From: Clostridiaceae bacterium
GTDB lineage: Bacteria > Bacillota > Clostridia > UBA1212 > DUPL01
Assembly: GCA_012838385.1 (NCBI GenBank)
Contig: DUPL01000134.1
Span: 1-36,791, forward strand
Direction: 5' to 3'
DNA: 36,791 nucleotides
Shown here piece after piece: positions 1 to 8,858 of this stretch (within the stretch, counting starts at the first letter, position 1; every line of letters begins with the position of its first letter). Under the pieces are notes generated by a model. That model was not told the origin of the DNA. It worked only from the letters and a program-made list of their open reading frames with translations, and did no database searches. The position numbers and the translations under genes are program-made.

Positions 1-210
1 ACAATTGGTATGGGATTCAAAGAGTATGTGACTTTTACAAGACTTACCGTAGCGGAGAATCTTCTGAAAACCACGGATTTGTCGATAGCTGACATTGCCT
101 ATGAAACAGGCTTCAATGACAGCAATTATTTCTCCCTGGTTTTCAGACAGCACTATGGTACTCCCCCTACGGATTACAGAAAGAAAAGAAGGAAAAAAAC
201 CACGCTTTAA
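1..210 (+). CDS. AraC/XylS-family transcriptional regulator, C-terminal fragment (5' end outside window)
   Basis: The open frame runs from base 1 to the TAA at 208-210, so the N-terminus lies beyond the left edge. About 69 residues are visible. They match the second helix-turn-helix of AraC-family DNA-binding domains: a leading helix with FTRLTVAENLL, then the hallmark SIADIAYETGFNDSNYFSLV and FRQHYGTPPTDYR. This domain binds DNA next to target promoters. The missing sensor domain would define the ligand, so the effector cannot be guessed. The gene ends one base before the stop of the convergent threonine aldolase gene, with no visible terminator between them. The family call is secure; the role is unknown. 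Confidence 0.93.
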   Translation, partial: TIGMGFKEYVTFTRLTVAENLLKTTDLSIADIAYETGFNDSNYFSLVFRQHYGTPPTDYRKKRRKKTTL

Positions 211-1245
211 TCACAACTTCTCTATATCTCTTACTAACATATATACATTTTCCGGTCTTGTAGCAAAGCTGGTGCAAAAGCGCACCACATGTCTGTTGTC
301 ATCTATTTTTGCAATATAGCTGAAAAGATATTTCTCTTTCAGTTTGTCATACTGTAAATTATCAAGTATCGGGAACTGCTGGTTTGTCGGAGAATCGCAG
401 TAAAAGTCAATCCCTTTGTTGTTAAATGCTTCTTTGATTCTCATTGCCATTTTGACTGCATTGTCAGCGATTTTAAAATACAGGCTGTCCTCAAAAAGGA
501 CAAGAAACATAATGCCCATAATCCACCCCTTTGCCAAGAGAGCTCCCTTTTGCTTTATCAGATACCTGAATTCTTTCTTAAGATTTGTATTTGTAATGCA
601 AACTGCCTCTCCGAACAAAGCTCCTACCTTCGTCCCGCCAATATAAAAGACGTCGCACAAGGAAGCAATGTCTGCCATGGTCAAATCGTTTTCCTCAGCA
701 CACAAGCCATATCCAAGCCTAGCTCCGTCCAGGAATAAATAAAGGTTGTACTTGTTGCATACCTCCCTTAGTTCTTCCAGTTCCCTCTTCAAATAAATCG
801 TACCCAGTTCCGTAGGATTCGATATATACACCATTCCAGGCTTTACAGTATGTTCCCTGTCACCATCCTCATAATGAGCTTGACACATTTTCTCTACCAT
901 TGCAGGTTTTATCTTTCCATCTTCCGAGTCAATAACAAGAACTTTATGTCCCGTATTCTCAATCGCTCCTGTTTCATGCACATTGATATGTCCTGTATTG
1001 GCAGAAATTACACCCTCATGGGGCCTTAATGCAGAAGAAACAACAATAAGGTTGGTAAGAGTACCACCTGCTATGAAATGCACATCCATATCAGGAGAGC
1101 TGCAAACTCTCCTGATATGGTTTCTTGCTTCTTCAGAATACTTGTCCATTCCATACCCCGTATTCTGCTCAAAATTGATTTCTTCAAGCTTCTTCAGTAT
1201 CGCAGGATGTGCTCCTTCCGAGTAATCGTTGTTGAAAAGAATCAT
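211..1245 (-). CDS. ltaE: Low-specificity L-threonine aldolase / beta-eliminating lyase family (PLP enzyme)
   Basis: This 344-residue protein has the fold-type I PLP layout of threonine aldolases, which cleave L-threonine or allo-threonine to glycine and acetaldehyde in the cytoplasm. The phosphate-binding GGT is near residues 60-62. A His-rich loop (NVHETGAI) lies near 88-95, LDGARLGYG near 172-180, and the Schiff-base lysine is in YIGGTKVGA at K206. The length is normal for the family. The ATG overlaps the upstream peptidase stop by four bases (ATGA), and GAGG lies upstream, so translation is probably coupled. It is the last gene of the minus-strand cluster. The exact amino-acid substrate is not readable, and other beta-eliminating lyases share the fold. 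Confidence 0.9.
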   Translation of the reverse strand: MILFNNDYSEGAHPAILKKLEEINFEQNTGYGMDKYSEEARNHIRRVCSSPDMDVHFIAGGTLTNLIVVSSALRPHEGVISANTGHINVHETGAIENTGHKVLVIDSEDGKIKPAMVEKMCQAHYEDGDREHTVKPGMVYISNPTELGTIYLKRELEELREVCNKYNLYLFLDGARLGYGLCAEENDLTMADIASLCDVFYIGGTKVGALFGEAVCITNTNLKKEFRYLIKQKGALLAKGWIMGIMFLVLFEDSLYFKIADNAVKMAMRIKEAFNNKGIDFYCDSPTNQQFPILDNLQYDKLKEKYLFSYIAKIDDNRHVVRFCTSFATRPENVYMLVRDIEKL

Positions 1246-2942
1246 GGCAGCCTCTTTCCCAATTTCTCAATTTCTTCAAATACCCTCTTTGTAACTTTCT
1301 CAACTGTTCCCTCTTCAAAGGAGTTTGACAGATTTGCAGACTCAAGAAGTTCGAAGTAGCCAATACTGCCTCCTCGTTTGCATAGGGCAAGATAGTCTGA
1401 AAATGCTTTTTCCCTGTCGTCAAGGTATCTTGCAAAAAGCTCCATGGCATTCATCTGCGCCAACGCATAGTCGATATAATAGAAGGGGTCCAGGAAGATA
1501 TGCTGCTTCTGCATCCAGAAACCACCCTTCTCCAAAAATTCAACGCCATCGTAATCTCTTCCAGGCAAATACTCCATCTCAAGTTCTTTCCACACCTGGT
1601 ACCTCTCCTCTGCAGTCATGGAAGGATTGTCATAAACCCTGTGCTGGAACTCATCCACACAGATAATATAAGGGATGAATAAAACATTTTCACACAAGTG
1701 GAAGTACTTGTATAAATCAGCCTTGTCGCCAAAGAACTTGTCCATCCAAGGATACGCAAAATACTCCATACTCATGGAGTGTACCTCGTTTATCTCGTTG
1801 GTTGAGAAGCTGAGGCTGTCAAGAGGAACATTCCTTGATGATACATAGTATTGGAATGAATGTCCTGCTTCATGCGTAAGAACGTCCACGTCAGCGGAAG
1901 TTCCATTGAAGTTGGAGAATATGAAAGGAGCCTTGAAGGTAGGCATGACCGTGCAGTAACCACCCAGGTGCTTCCCGGGTCTAGTCTCAAGGTCAAACAA
2001 GTCGTATTCCACCATGAAGTTGAAAAACTCCCCTGTTTCCTTGCTCATCTCATTGTACATCTCCTGAGCCCATGCAATCATCTGGTCCTTGTTGCCCACA
2101 GGGTTCGGATTGCCTTCAGGGAACATGAAACTTTCATCGTAATACTTTATCTTGTCCACACCTATCCGCTTTGCCTGCTCCTTTCTTATCTTTTCACAGA
2201 AAGGAACAATCACCCTTTTTACCTGCTGTCTGAATTTTGCAACATCTTCCCTTGTATAATCCATCCTCTTATTATTCAGATAACCAAGAGCTGTGTAATT
2301 GTCAAAGCCCAGTTTTCTTGCCATTTCAACCCTGACTTTTACAAGTTCGTCGTAAATCCTGTCAAGGTCCTGGGATATTCCTTCATAAAGACTTGCCCAA
2401 GCCAAATACGCTTCTCTTCTAACATTTCTGTCAGGATTCTGCATGTGTTTCAGAAGCCCATAGAAGTTACATGTCTCCCCCATAAATTCTGTACTGCAGG
2501 AAGCGGCAAGCTTCTGGTATTCAACACCCAGTCTTGATTCCTCCACAAGATCGTCAATAATCGCTTCATCTTGTGTTTTTTCCTCGGCTTCATTAATTCT
2601 AAAAAGTTGCTTTCCAAAGTCCTTTTCCAAGTCTTCTCTGAACCTAGAGTTAAGAAGTGCCTTTCTGTACTGCTTGAATAAGGGAATCAGTTTTGGATAT
2701 TCATTGTTGAAAAACTCAATTTCACTTTCATAAAACTCGTCCTGAGTATTCATTGTATTTCTAACATACGCAACAGTGTGTGCTGTATACAACTCATTGG
2801 ATGTTTCTTCACACTCTATAATACCTTCCTTTGCTTCTTCAATAGTTTGAGCTTCTTCAAGTTTTTTTACTCCTTTTAAATATGCATCGCTGAGCTTTTC
2901 AAGGTCAGGTCTAACATATTCTATCTCATGAAATTTCTGCAT
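1242..2942 (-). CDS. pepF: M3-family oligoendopeptidase (PepF-like zinc metallopeptidase)
   Basis: About 566 residues, a typical length for M3B oligoendopeptidases, which degrade short peptides in the cytoplasm. The zinc-binding HEAGH motif is at about residues 357-361 (zinc ligands H357 and H361, catalytic E358), preceded by the family stretch ADVDVLTHEAGHSFQYY. A helical N-terminal half leads into the catalytic bundle, and no signal peptide is seen. I chose the ATG at 2942, which has AAAGGTG about eight bases upstream; a GTG nine bases earlier is possible but sits on the ribosome site. It follows the second glycosidase-like gene by 16 nt and overlaps the aldolase gene by 4 nt. It could process peptides released by the upstream lipoprotein system, but that is inference only. 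Confidence 0.93.
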   Translation of the reverse strand: MQKFHEIEYVRPDLEKLSDAYLKGVKKLEEAQTIEEAKEGIIECEETSNELYTAHTVAYVRNTMNTQDEFYESEIEFFNNEYPKLIPLFKQYRKALLNSRFREDLEKDFGKQLFRINEAEEKTQDEAIIDDLVEESRLGVEYQKLAASCSTEFMGETCNFYGLLKHMQNPDRNVRREAYLAWASLYEGISQDLDRIYDELVKVRVEMARKLGFDNYTALGYLNNKRMDYTREDVAKFRQQVKRVIVPFCEKIRKEQAKRIGVDKIKYYDESFMFPEGNPNPVGNKDQMIAWAQEMYNEMSKETGEFFNFMVEYDLFDLETRPGKHLGGYCTVMPTFKAPFIFSNFNGTSADVDVLTHEAGHSFQYYVSSRNVPLDSLSFSTNEINEVHSMSMEYFAYPWMDKFFGDKADLYKYFHLCENVLFIPYIICVDEFQHRVYDNPSMTAEERYQVWKELEMEYLPGRDYDGVEFLEKGGFWMQKQHIFLDPFYYIDYALAQMNAMELFARYLDDREKAFSDYLALCKRGGSIGYFELLESANLSNSFEEGTVEKVTKRVFEEIEKLGKRLP

Positions 2943-2958
2943 AAACAACACACCTTTC

Positions 2959-4848
2959 TCATTTTGTTTTTTCCAAATAATATATTAATGCCTCAATATT
3001 AATTCCACTTTCCCACGGCCTGCATCTGCAGTTGAAAGGAACCTTGTCATCATAGTATTCTACCCATGCTCCTGTATCATCCACAATATCCAGCATGACT
3101 TTAAGCACCTCTTCCTTGAGAGGAACATCAAGATATGCCAAATTGCAGAGCAAAAGTCCAAAGTCATATCCCAACGAGCGGTTTCCTTCCACATTTGACG
3201 GAATGAATCCTTTTTCCTTGAATAGACGAGCAAATCTTTTAACATTTGTCCTTATCTCATCATCAGAGAACAAATCACTGTCGTAATAGACAGGCAACAA
3301 ACCTGTAGAACCTAAAATATATCTCTTGCTTGGGTCTAGAATCATATCTATTTTCTCATCAAAGCAGTCAGGACATCTGTAATATCCATGTTCGCCTCTC
3401 TCAAGCCACATTAGAGGAGCAGGTCTTTCAAGAAGCTGGTCCACATCGCAAAAACCTCTGTGAACCCTGGGTTTTTCAAACCCTTTTTCCCTCTCCGGAT
3501 TGTTTCCATGAATGACTCCATCTATTACAAAGTTCTTTTTGTACAAATCACTGGCTTCTATGACAGCACTTTCATACCTTGACATCTCCTCATCATCCAA
3601 AAGCCCTTCTTCTCTGCAAAAATCCAAAAAGCGTCTTCCACCTTCAATAAACAGCAAAGTGGATTCAGCAGAACCGTGGTAAATAAAAGGTCTGGGGAAT
3701 ACAAAGCCTGCAATATATGTTTCATCTCCGCTGAAACTGGTCATTCCCTTAACCAGATGAGGCATTTGCACACTGAAAGCCCATCTTAGCATATCATTGA
3801 TTTCAATTAAAAAGTCTTTGTCTTTCGTTGCGTTGTAATAGTACATGGCGCAGTAAACAATGTATGCAGGTACTTCCACCTCATCATTCGAAAATAGTAG
3901 CCTGTCCTGATTGTGTCCCATGCTTTCTGCATTCACCAAATTTCCAAAATGTTTCCACTTGTTGAACCAAAATTCAAGCACATTTTTGCCTTCTTCCACA
4001 TACCCCGACTTAACAAGTGAACGCATGGTTCCAGCCATGTCCCTTACATACGCCAGTGGATAGTAGTGTCCTGCAAGAATACCTCCATCATAGGATTGCT
4101 GGCACTTTGTCAAAACAGCAACGCTTTCAAGGACATCCTTTATCCTCTTCGCTTCAGGATGATCCTCTGGAACAGACTCCAAAATCCGGTCTCCTTTTTT
4201 GAGGTAGTCAGCAAAGTAGTGACCGCTTCTTTCCTCTATATCTGCACCGGAGAAATAGAAGGAAAGATGCTTGTCAATTTTCTTGGGATGGTCAGAAACC
4301 AAAGCCAATTGTCCGGAACCCTTTTCTAAAACAAACGAATTCTCTTCCTTAATGTATTTTGCATCTCCATCCCAGAGAATGTACATTCTTAGCTCGTCCA
4401 TTAAGGCAAAATTCGTAAAGTACCGAGTCCCTATTGTCATCACCAACATGACACATTCCTTCCTAACTCCGTTTCCAAAGTCGTAATCGCTGTAGTAGTA
4501 TACTTTGGAATGAGGAAATAAAACAGGCTTTATGCAAATACTTTTCTCCATCTCAAAAGAGCGGACAAACACATTGTATTCAGGATCCATAAAATCCTTA
4601 AAAATGCCAATCTGTTTTCCATCCTCATATATATTATGAATCCACTTCGAGTCTCTGGGTGCCCTTTGGGACCTTGACTCAATGTTTCTATCAGGTTCAT
4701 TTATTTCAAAAGAGCCATAAACTGGTGATGAATATGGAGGACCTTGTACCTGATTAATATTCGGACCTCTCCCATAAACAATCATTCTGCCGTTGCCTAT
4801 GGCGTGAATACTTCCGTCATCTTCCTTCTTGTTGCACCAGTATCGCAT
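2959..4848 (-). CDS. Glycosidase-like protein of the (alpha/alpha)6-barrel type, paralogue 2
   Basis: A 629-residue protein with no signal peptide, hence probably cytoplasmic. The N-terminal ~200 residues look beta-rich. The C-terminal part is helical and carries LAYVRDMAGTMRSLVKSGY, which resembles the W/YxRD segment of GH15/glucoamylase-like six-hairpin enzymes. It also has SFSGDETYIAGFVFPR, YHGSAESTLLFIEGGRR and a C-terminal NCRCRPWESGINIEALIYY. I cannot assign the catalytic acids or the substrate. It is strongly similar over its full length to the adjacent upstream gene, so it is a tandem duplication. AAGGAG, placed inside the last codons of the upstream gene, serves the ATG at 4848, only 4 nt after that stop. 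The glycosidase-fold call is moderate; the function is unknown. Confidence 0.7.
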   Translation of the reverse strand: MRYWCNKKEDDGSIHAIGNGRMIVYGRGPNINQVQGPPYSSPVYGSFEINEPDRNIESRSQRAPRDSKWIHNIYEDGKQIGIFKDFMDPEYNVFVRSFEMEKSICIKPVLFPHSKVYYYSDYDFGNGVRKECVMLVMTIGTRYFTNFALMDELRMYILWDGDAKYIKEENSFVLEKGSGQLALVSDHPKKIDKHLSFYFSGADIEERSGHYFADYLKKGDRILESVPEDHPEAKRIKDVLESVAVLTKCQQSYDGGILAGHYYPLAYVRDMAGTMRSLVKSGYVEEGKNVLEFWFNKWKHFGNLVNAESMGHNQDRLLFSNDEVEVPAYIVYCAMYYYNATKDKDFLIEINDMLRWAFSVQMPHLVKGMTSFSGDETYIAGFVFPRPFIYHGSAESTLLFIEGGRRFLDFCREEGLLDDEEMSRYESAVIEASDLYKKNFVIDGVIHGNNPEREKGFEKPRVHRGFCDVDQLLERPAPLMWLERGEHGYYRCPDCFDEKIDMILDPSKRYILGSTGLLPVYYDSDLFSDDEIRTNVKRFARLFKEKGFIPSNVEGNRSLGYDFGLLLCNLAYLDVPLKEEVLKVMLDIVDDTGAWVEYYDDKVPFNCRCRPWESGINIEALIYYLEKTK

Positions 4849-4852
4849 TTTA

Positions 4853-6751
4853 CTATTCTCCTTGTTGCAATTTTTCCAGATAGTAGATTAGCGCCTCAAT
4901 ATTTATACCACTTTCCCAAGGTCTGCATCTGCAGTTGAACGGAACCTTGTTGTCATAATATTCAACCCAGGCTCCCGTTCCATCCACAATATCCAGCATG
5001 ACTTTCAACACCTCTTCCTTGAGAGGATCGTCAAGATATGCAAGATTATACAAAAGAAGTCCAAAGTCGTATCCCAATGAACGGGTTCCTTCAGCATGGG
5101 ATGGAATATATCCTTTTTCCTCGAAAAGACGGGCAAAGAAATCTACATTTTTCCTTATTTCTTCCTTATTGAACAAGTCGCTATCGTAGTAGACAGGCAA
5201 AAGACCTGTGGAACCTAAGATATATCTCTTGTTAGGGTCGTGAACTTCCTCAATTTCCTCGTTAAGGCAGTTAGGACATCTGTAATAGTCGTGCTCGCCA
5301 AGTTCAAGCCAGGTATACGGGGCGCCTCTTTGCTTTAGCAAATCCACATCACAGAATCCTTTGTGGAATCTTGGTTTTTCAAAACCTTTTTCCCTCTCAG
5401 GGTTGTTTCCATGAATGACTCCATCAATTACAAAGTTTTCTTTGTACAAATTACGCGCTTCATCAACAGCACCTTCAAAGTTTGCCAGTTCCTTGTCATC
5501 CAGAAGACCTTCTTCCTTTGCAAACTCAATAAAACGCCTTCCGCCTTCAATAAACAGCAAAGTGGATTCAGCAGAGCCATGATAAAGGAACGATCTGGGG
5601 AACACCCACCCCGCAATATATGTTTCGTCTCCACTGAAGCTGGTCATTCCTTTTACAAGATGCGGCAGCTGCACGCCAAAGGCCCACTTGACCATGTCGA
5701 AGATCTTAAGCAGGAATTCCTTGTCTTTGGTTGCATTGTAATAGTACATGGCACAGTAAACTATGTAAGCTGGCACTTCCACCTCGTCATTGGGAAAAAA
5801 CAATCTATCTCTGTCATGTCCCATGCTGTCAGCATTCACCACAGTGCCAAATATTTTCCATTTCCTGTACCAGTATTCAAGCACATTTTTGCCTTCTTCC
5901 ACATAACCGGATTTGATAAGAGAGCGCATGGTGCCCGCCATGTCCCTGACATAAGCCATTGGATAGAAATGTCCTGCCAAAATTCCTCCGGTACGGGCGG
6001 TTTGGCATTTTGTAAGGACTGCAACGCTCTCCAGAACATCCTTTATTCTCTTTTCTTCAGGATGTCCCTGCGGAACAAGGGATAAGGTCTTGTCTCCCTT
6101 TTTCAAGTATTCATCAAAAAAGCCCCTGCTTCTCTTCTCAATATCAGCTCCTGAAAAGTAGAATTTAAAATGCTTTTCAATTTCACCTGGAACGGCGGAT
6201 ATGAATGCCACTTTTCCTTTGCCACCTTCAAAAACAAGCGAATGGTCTTCCTCCAGGTATCTTACATTGCCATCCCAGATAACATACATCCTTATTTCTT
6301 CCTGCAGCGCATAATACATGAAGAACATAGTGCCGTCTCCAATCGCAAGCATTAAACAGTCTTTCCTGCCACCATCACCAAAGTCATAATCTTTGTAGTA
6401 GTGTACACGAGTATGTTGAAACAAATTCGGCTTGATGCGTATACTCTTATCTCCCTCAAAGGAGCGAACAAACACGTTGTATTCAGGATCCATGCAGTCT
6501 GTAAACGTTCCTATGTGTTCTCCATCTTCATAAATGTTATGGATCCATTTACTATCTCTGGAAGCTCTTTCAGATTTGGTCTCAATCGTTCTGTCAGGCT
6601 CGGATACTTCAAAACCCCCGTAAAAAGGCACCGAGTATGGAGGACCCTGCATCTGATGAATATTGGGTCCCCTGCCATAGACGATAAACCTGCCGTTGCC
6701 TATGGCGTGGATGCTTCCGTCATCTTCTTTCTTGTTGCACCAATATCGCAT
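4853..6751 (-). CDS. Glycosidase-like protein of the (alpha/alpha)6-barrel type, paralogue 1
   Basis: A 632-residue paralogue of the following gene. The first 22 residues are nearly identical (MRYWCNKKEDDGSIHAIGNG is shared) and similarity continues to the shared C-terminus around RCRPWESGINIEALIYYLEK. The motif MAYVRDMAGTMRSLIKSGY again points to a GH15-like helical barrel, with SFSGDETYIAGWVFPR and HGSAESTLLFIEGG also conserved. A cluster of four cysteines (a YYRCPNC pair and the NCRC pair) could bind a metal or form disulfides. No signal peptide is seen. AAAGGAGATGG lies six bases before the ATG. It sits 33 nt downstream of msrAB with no terminator between, so it is probably part of the same operon. 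Substrate and catalytic residues are not identified. Confidence 0.7.
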   Translation of the reverse strand: MRYWCNKKEDDGSIHAIGNGRFIVYGRGPNIHQMQGPPYSVPFYGGFEVSEPDRTIETKSERASRDSKWIHNIYEDGEHIGTFTDCMDPEYNVFVRSFEGDKSIRIKPNLFQHTRVHYYKDYDFGDGGRKDCLMLAIGDGTMFFMYYALQEEIRMYVIWDGNVRYLEEDHSLVFEGGKGKVAFISAVPGEIEKHFKFYFSGADIEKRSRGFFDEYLKKGDKTLSLVPQGHPEEKRIKDVLESVAVLTKCQTARTGGILAGHFYPMAYVRDMAGTMRSLIKSGYVEEGKNVLEYWYRKWKIFGTVVNADSMGHDRDRLFFPNDEVEVPAYIVYCAMYYYNATKDKEFLLKIFDMVKWAFGVQLPHLVKGMTSFSGDETYIAGWVFPRSFLYHGSAESTLLFIEGGRRFIEFAKEEGLLDDKELANFEGAVDEARNLYKENFVIDGVIHGNNPEREKGFEKPRFHKGFCDVDLLKQRGAPYTWLELGEHDYYRCPNCLNEEIEEVHDPNKRYILGSTGLLPVYYDSDLFNKEEIRKNVDFFARLFEEKGYIPSHAEGTRSLGYDFGLLLYNLAYLDDPLKEEVLKVMLDIVDGTGAWVEYYDNKVPFNCRCRPWESGINIEALIYYLEKLQQGE

Positions 6752-6784
6752 TTTTATCCATCTCCTTTATATAATATTTATATC

Positions 6785-7732
6785 TTACAAAAACCTTACA
6801 TACTGTCCGTACCCTTCCTCTTCCATATTGTCTACAGGTATGAATCTTAAGGAAGCATTGTTTATGCAATATCTGCGTCCTCCTTTTGACTCAGGACCAT
6901 CATCAAAAACATGACCAAGGTGTATATCTCCTACCCTGCTTCTAACTTCAATCCTCCTCATGCCGTGGCTTAAGTCATCAACCTCCACTATTACATCTTC
7001 AGATATTGGATTGGAAAAACTTGGCCAACCGCAACCTGCATCAAACTTGTCCTTTGATAAAAACAGCGGCTCACCCGTTGCAATGTCCACATAGATTCCC
7101 TTTTCCTCTACTTTCCAGTATTCATTATCAAAAGATCTCTCAGTAAAGTTCTCACAGGTTACCTTGTACTTCAAATCATCCAGCCTTTCTCTTAACTCTT
7201 CCCTTTCCACATGTTTGTAAACCCTTGCATCAACAAAAGGTATCTCCTTTACTTTCCTCATATCTATATGGCAGTAACCGCCAGGATTGTTGTCCAAATA
7301 GTTCTGATGGTAATCTTCAGCAAGATAATAGTTGTCAAGCTTCATGATTTCGGTAACAATGGGCTCTTTATACTTTCTCTGCTCCATTCTTACCCATGCG
7401 TTAATTGTTTCAAGATCTGCGTCATCCACATAATATATTCCGGTTCTGTACTGGATACCCACATCCCCACCTTGTCTGTTCATCAATGTAGGATCGATTA
7501 TATTAAAAAAATGTTTAAGAAGGGTTTTAAGGCCAACTATGCTTTTATCATACACCACACGCACTGTCTCCGCATGCCCTGTATGACTTAGTTCCTTGTA
7601 GGACGGATTCTTTGTTTTGCCGTTGGCATAACCCACATCCGTCTTAACAACACCGGGAACTCTGTCAAAATAAGCCTGGGTGCCCCAGAAACATCCTCCT
7701 GCAAAATATATTTCCTTTATGTTATCGCTCAT
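6785..7732 (-). CDS. msrAB: Bifunctional peptide methionine sulfoxide reductase MsrA-MsrB
   Basis: A 315-residue fusion. Residues ~5-160 are MsrA, with the catalytic GGCFWG motif (C14), which reduces the S-epimer of methionine sulfoxide. Residues ~185-310 are MsrB, with DAGCGWPSF, HLGHVFDDGP and the catalytic RYCIN cysteine, which reduces the R-epimer. The MsrB half lacks the CxxC pairs of the zinc-containing class, which is usual for fused forms. There is no signal peptide, so it repairs cytoplasmic proteins or free Met-sulfoxide. AAAGGAGAG precedes the ATG. It lies 13 nt after the radical SAM gene, so the two are very likely co-transcribed. Any link to repair of the radical SAM enzyme or its targets is inferred from position only. 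Confidence 0.96.
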   Translation of the reverse strand: MSDNIKEIYFAGGCFWGTQAYFDRVPGVVKTDVGYANGKTKNPSYKELSHTGHAETVRVVYDKSIVGLKTLLKHFFNIIDPTLMNRQGGDVGIQYRTGIYYVDDADLETINAWVRMEQRKYKEPIVTEIMKLDNYYLAEDYHQNYLDNNPGGYCHIDMRKVKEIPFVDARVYKHVEREELRERLDDLKYKVTCENFTERSFDNEYWKVEEKGIYVDIATGEPLFLSKDKFDAGCGWPSFSNPISEDVIVEVDDLSHGMRRIEVRSRVGDIHLGHVFDDGPESKGGRRYCINNASLRFIPVDNMEEEGYGQYVRFL

Positions 7733-7745
7733 TTATTTCTCTCCT

Positions 7746-8858
7746 TTACTTTAGCTTGTCCTCTATTGCCGATATAATAGGATACATCTCATTAGAATGT
7801 TTGTGAATGAACAAAGCATTCTTTTTTTTGTACAATTTGCGAGCTATTGTGTCGGATATTTCAATAATCATCCTCTCATGCTCGCATTGAAGTGGTGACA
7901 CTTTGTCAATATATCCACTTGCACTAATGTTAGCACAAGAACAATAGTTTCTGCACCTGTCATACAAAGCGCACCCCTCGCAATCAGAGGCAATACTTTT
8001 GCTTAGTTCATGAACCTTTTTTCTTTTCTCATCTGAAATACCCGTATCCAAATGCCCCAGATGATATTCATCCCGGTCAACAAGCTGAAGACATGGATAC
8101 AAATCTCCCTCGGGAGTTACTGAAATATGCCTTTCTCCTAGTGAGCAGGTTTCCTTTGAACTTTTGTTGAAAATATAGTTGCTGATTTTTATATCAAAGG
8201 GAGCAAAATAGAATTTGTCTTCCTTTATTGTCTTTTCATAATACAAATCCGCAATCCTGCCATACTCTTCCTTTAACACTCTCAAATCCTCATCCGTCCA
8301 GGGTGCAAAATGATTTATCGTGCAAACAACATAGGTAAATCCCAAATCATACAAATACTTTACCGAATCAGAAAGATAAGGTGCAGTCTCCGGATTTACA
8401 GTTGCCATGCAAACTGCATTCGGTTTGTACTTTAAAAGCATTTTTGCAGCATTAACAACCCTTTCATGGCTTCCCTGACTGTTTAAATCCACTCTGCACA
8501 TATCATGCACATTTTTGTCGCCATCGATACTGATGGCTATAAGGAGCCCGAAATTCTTTGCAAACAGGCACATCTGCTCATCCAATAACAGACCATTCGT
8601 AGTCAGACTGAAGGAAAAACGTCTGTCAGGATACCTTGCTTTGGAATACAAGACAGTATCATATATTAAATTCTTCATGAGGAGGGGCTCTCCTCCATAA
8701 AAGGAGATGCCAATGTTTTCTTTCTCAAGGGAACGTCGAACTACAAAATCGACAGCTTTAAAAGCTGTCATTCTGTCCATGAATCTTTCGCATTTGTCTA
8801 CAAAGCAATATGAACATTTCAAATTGCAGCTGTTTGTTAGATGTAATGTAATATTCAT
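7746..8858 (-). CDS. Radical SAM/SPASM-domain protein, candidate peptide or protein maturase
   Basis: A 370-residue enzyme. CNLKCSYC gives the CX3CX2C cluster (C11, C15, C18) that binds the SAM-cleaving 4Fe-4S. FYGGEPLL at 53-60 is the SAM-binding GGEP motif, and SLTTNGLLLD and AISIDGD follow the usual barrel strands. The C-terminal SPASM region has C238, C256, C293, C296, C302, C306, C308 and C325, enough for two auxiliary clusters. This architecture belongs to anaerobic sulfatase maturases and RiPP maturases. No N-terminal RRE is visible because the Cys motif starts at residue 11. The ATG overlaps the stop of the third lipoprotein gene by four bases, so translation is coupled. No sulfatase and no Cys-rich peptide is nearby, so the lipoproteins are the obvious candidate substrates (inference). 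Confidence 0.92.
   Translation of the reverse strand: MNITLHLTNSCNLKCSYCFVDKCERFMDRMTAFKAVDFVVRRSLEKENIGISFYGGEPLLMKNLIYDTVLYSKARYPDRRFSFSLTTNGLLLDEQMCLFAKNFGLLIAISIDGDKNVHDMCRVDLNSQGSHERVVNAAKMLLKYKPNAVCMATVNPETAPYLSDSVKYLYDLGFTYVVCTINHFAPWTDEDLRVLKEEYGRIADLYYEKTIKEDKFYFAPFDIKISNYIFNKSSKETCSLGERHISVTPEGDLYPCLQLVDRDEYHLGHLDTGISDEKRKKVHELSKSIASDCEGCALYDRCRNYCSCANISASGYIDKVSPLQCEHERMIIEISDTIARKLYKKKNALFIHKHSNEMYPIISAIEDKLK

Noticed and set aside
1860-2537. A 225-codon open frame on the plus strand opposite the M3 peptidase gene
   Set aside because: It is antisense to a well-supported gene, has no ribosome site and no recognisable protein features. The same applies to 5363-6085, 24561-25115 and other long antisense frames.
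2959-6751. Mobile-element origin of the duplicated glycosidase-like genes
   Set aside because: No transposase, terminal repeats or target-site duplications flank them. A simple tandem duplication is sufficient.
7746-8858. Anaerobic sulfatase-maturing enzyme as the name of the radical SAM protein
   Set aside because: The architecture fits, but no sulfatase gene is in the window and the enzyme is coupled to lipoprotein genes, so the specific name is not supported.
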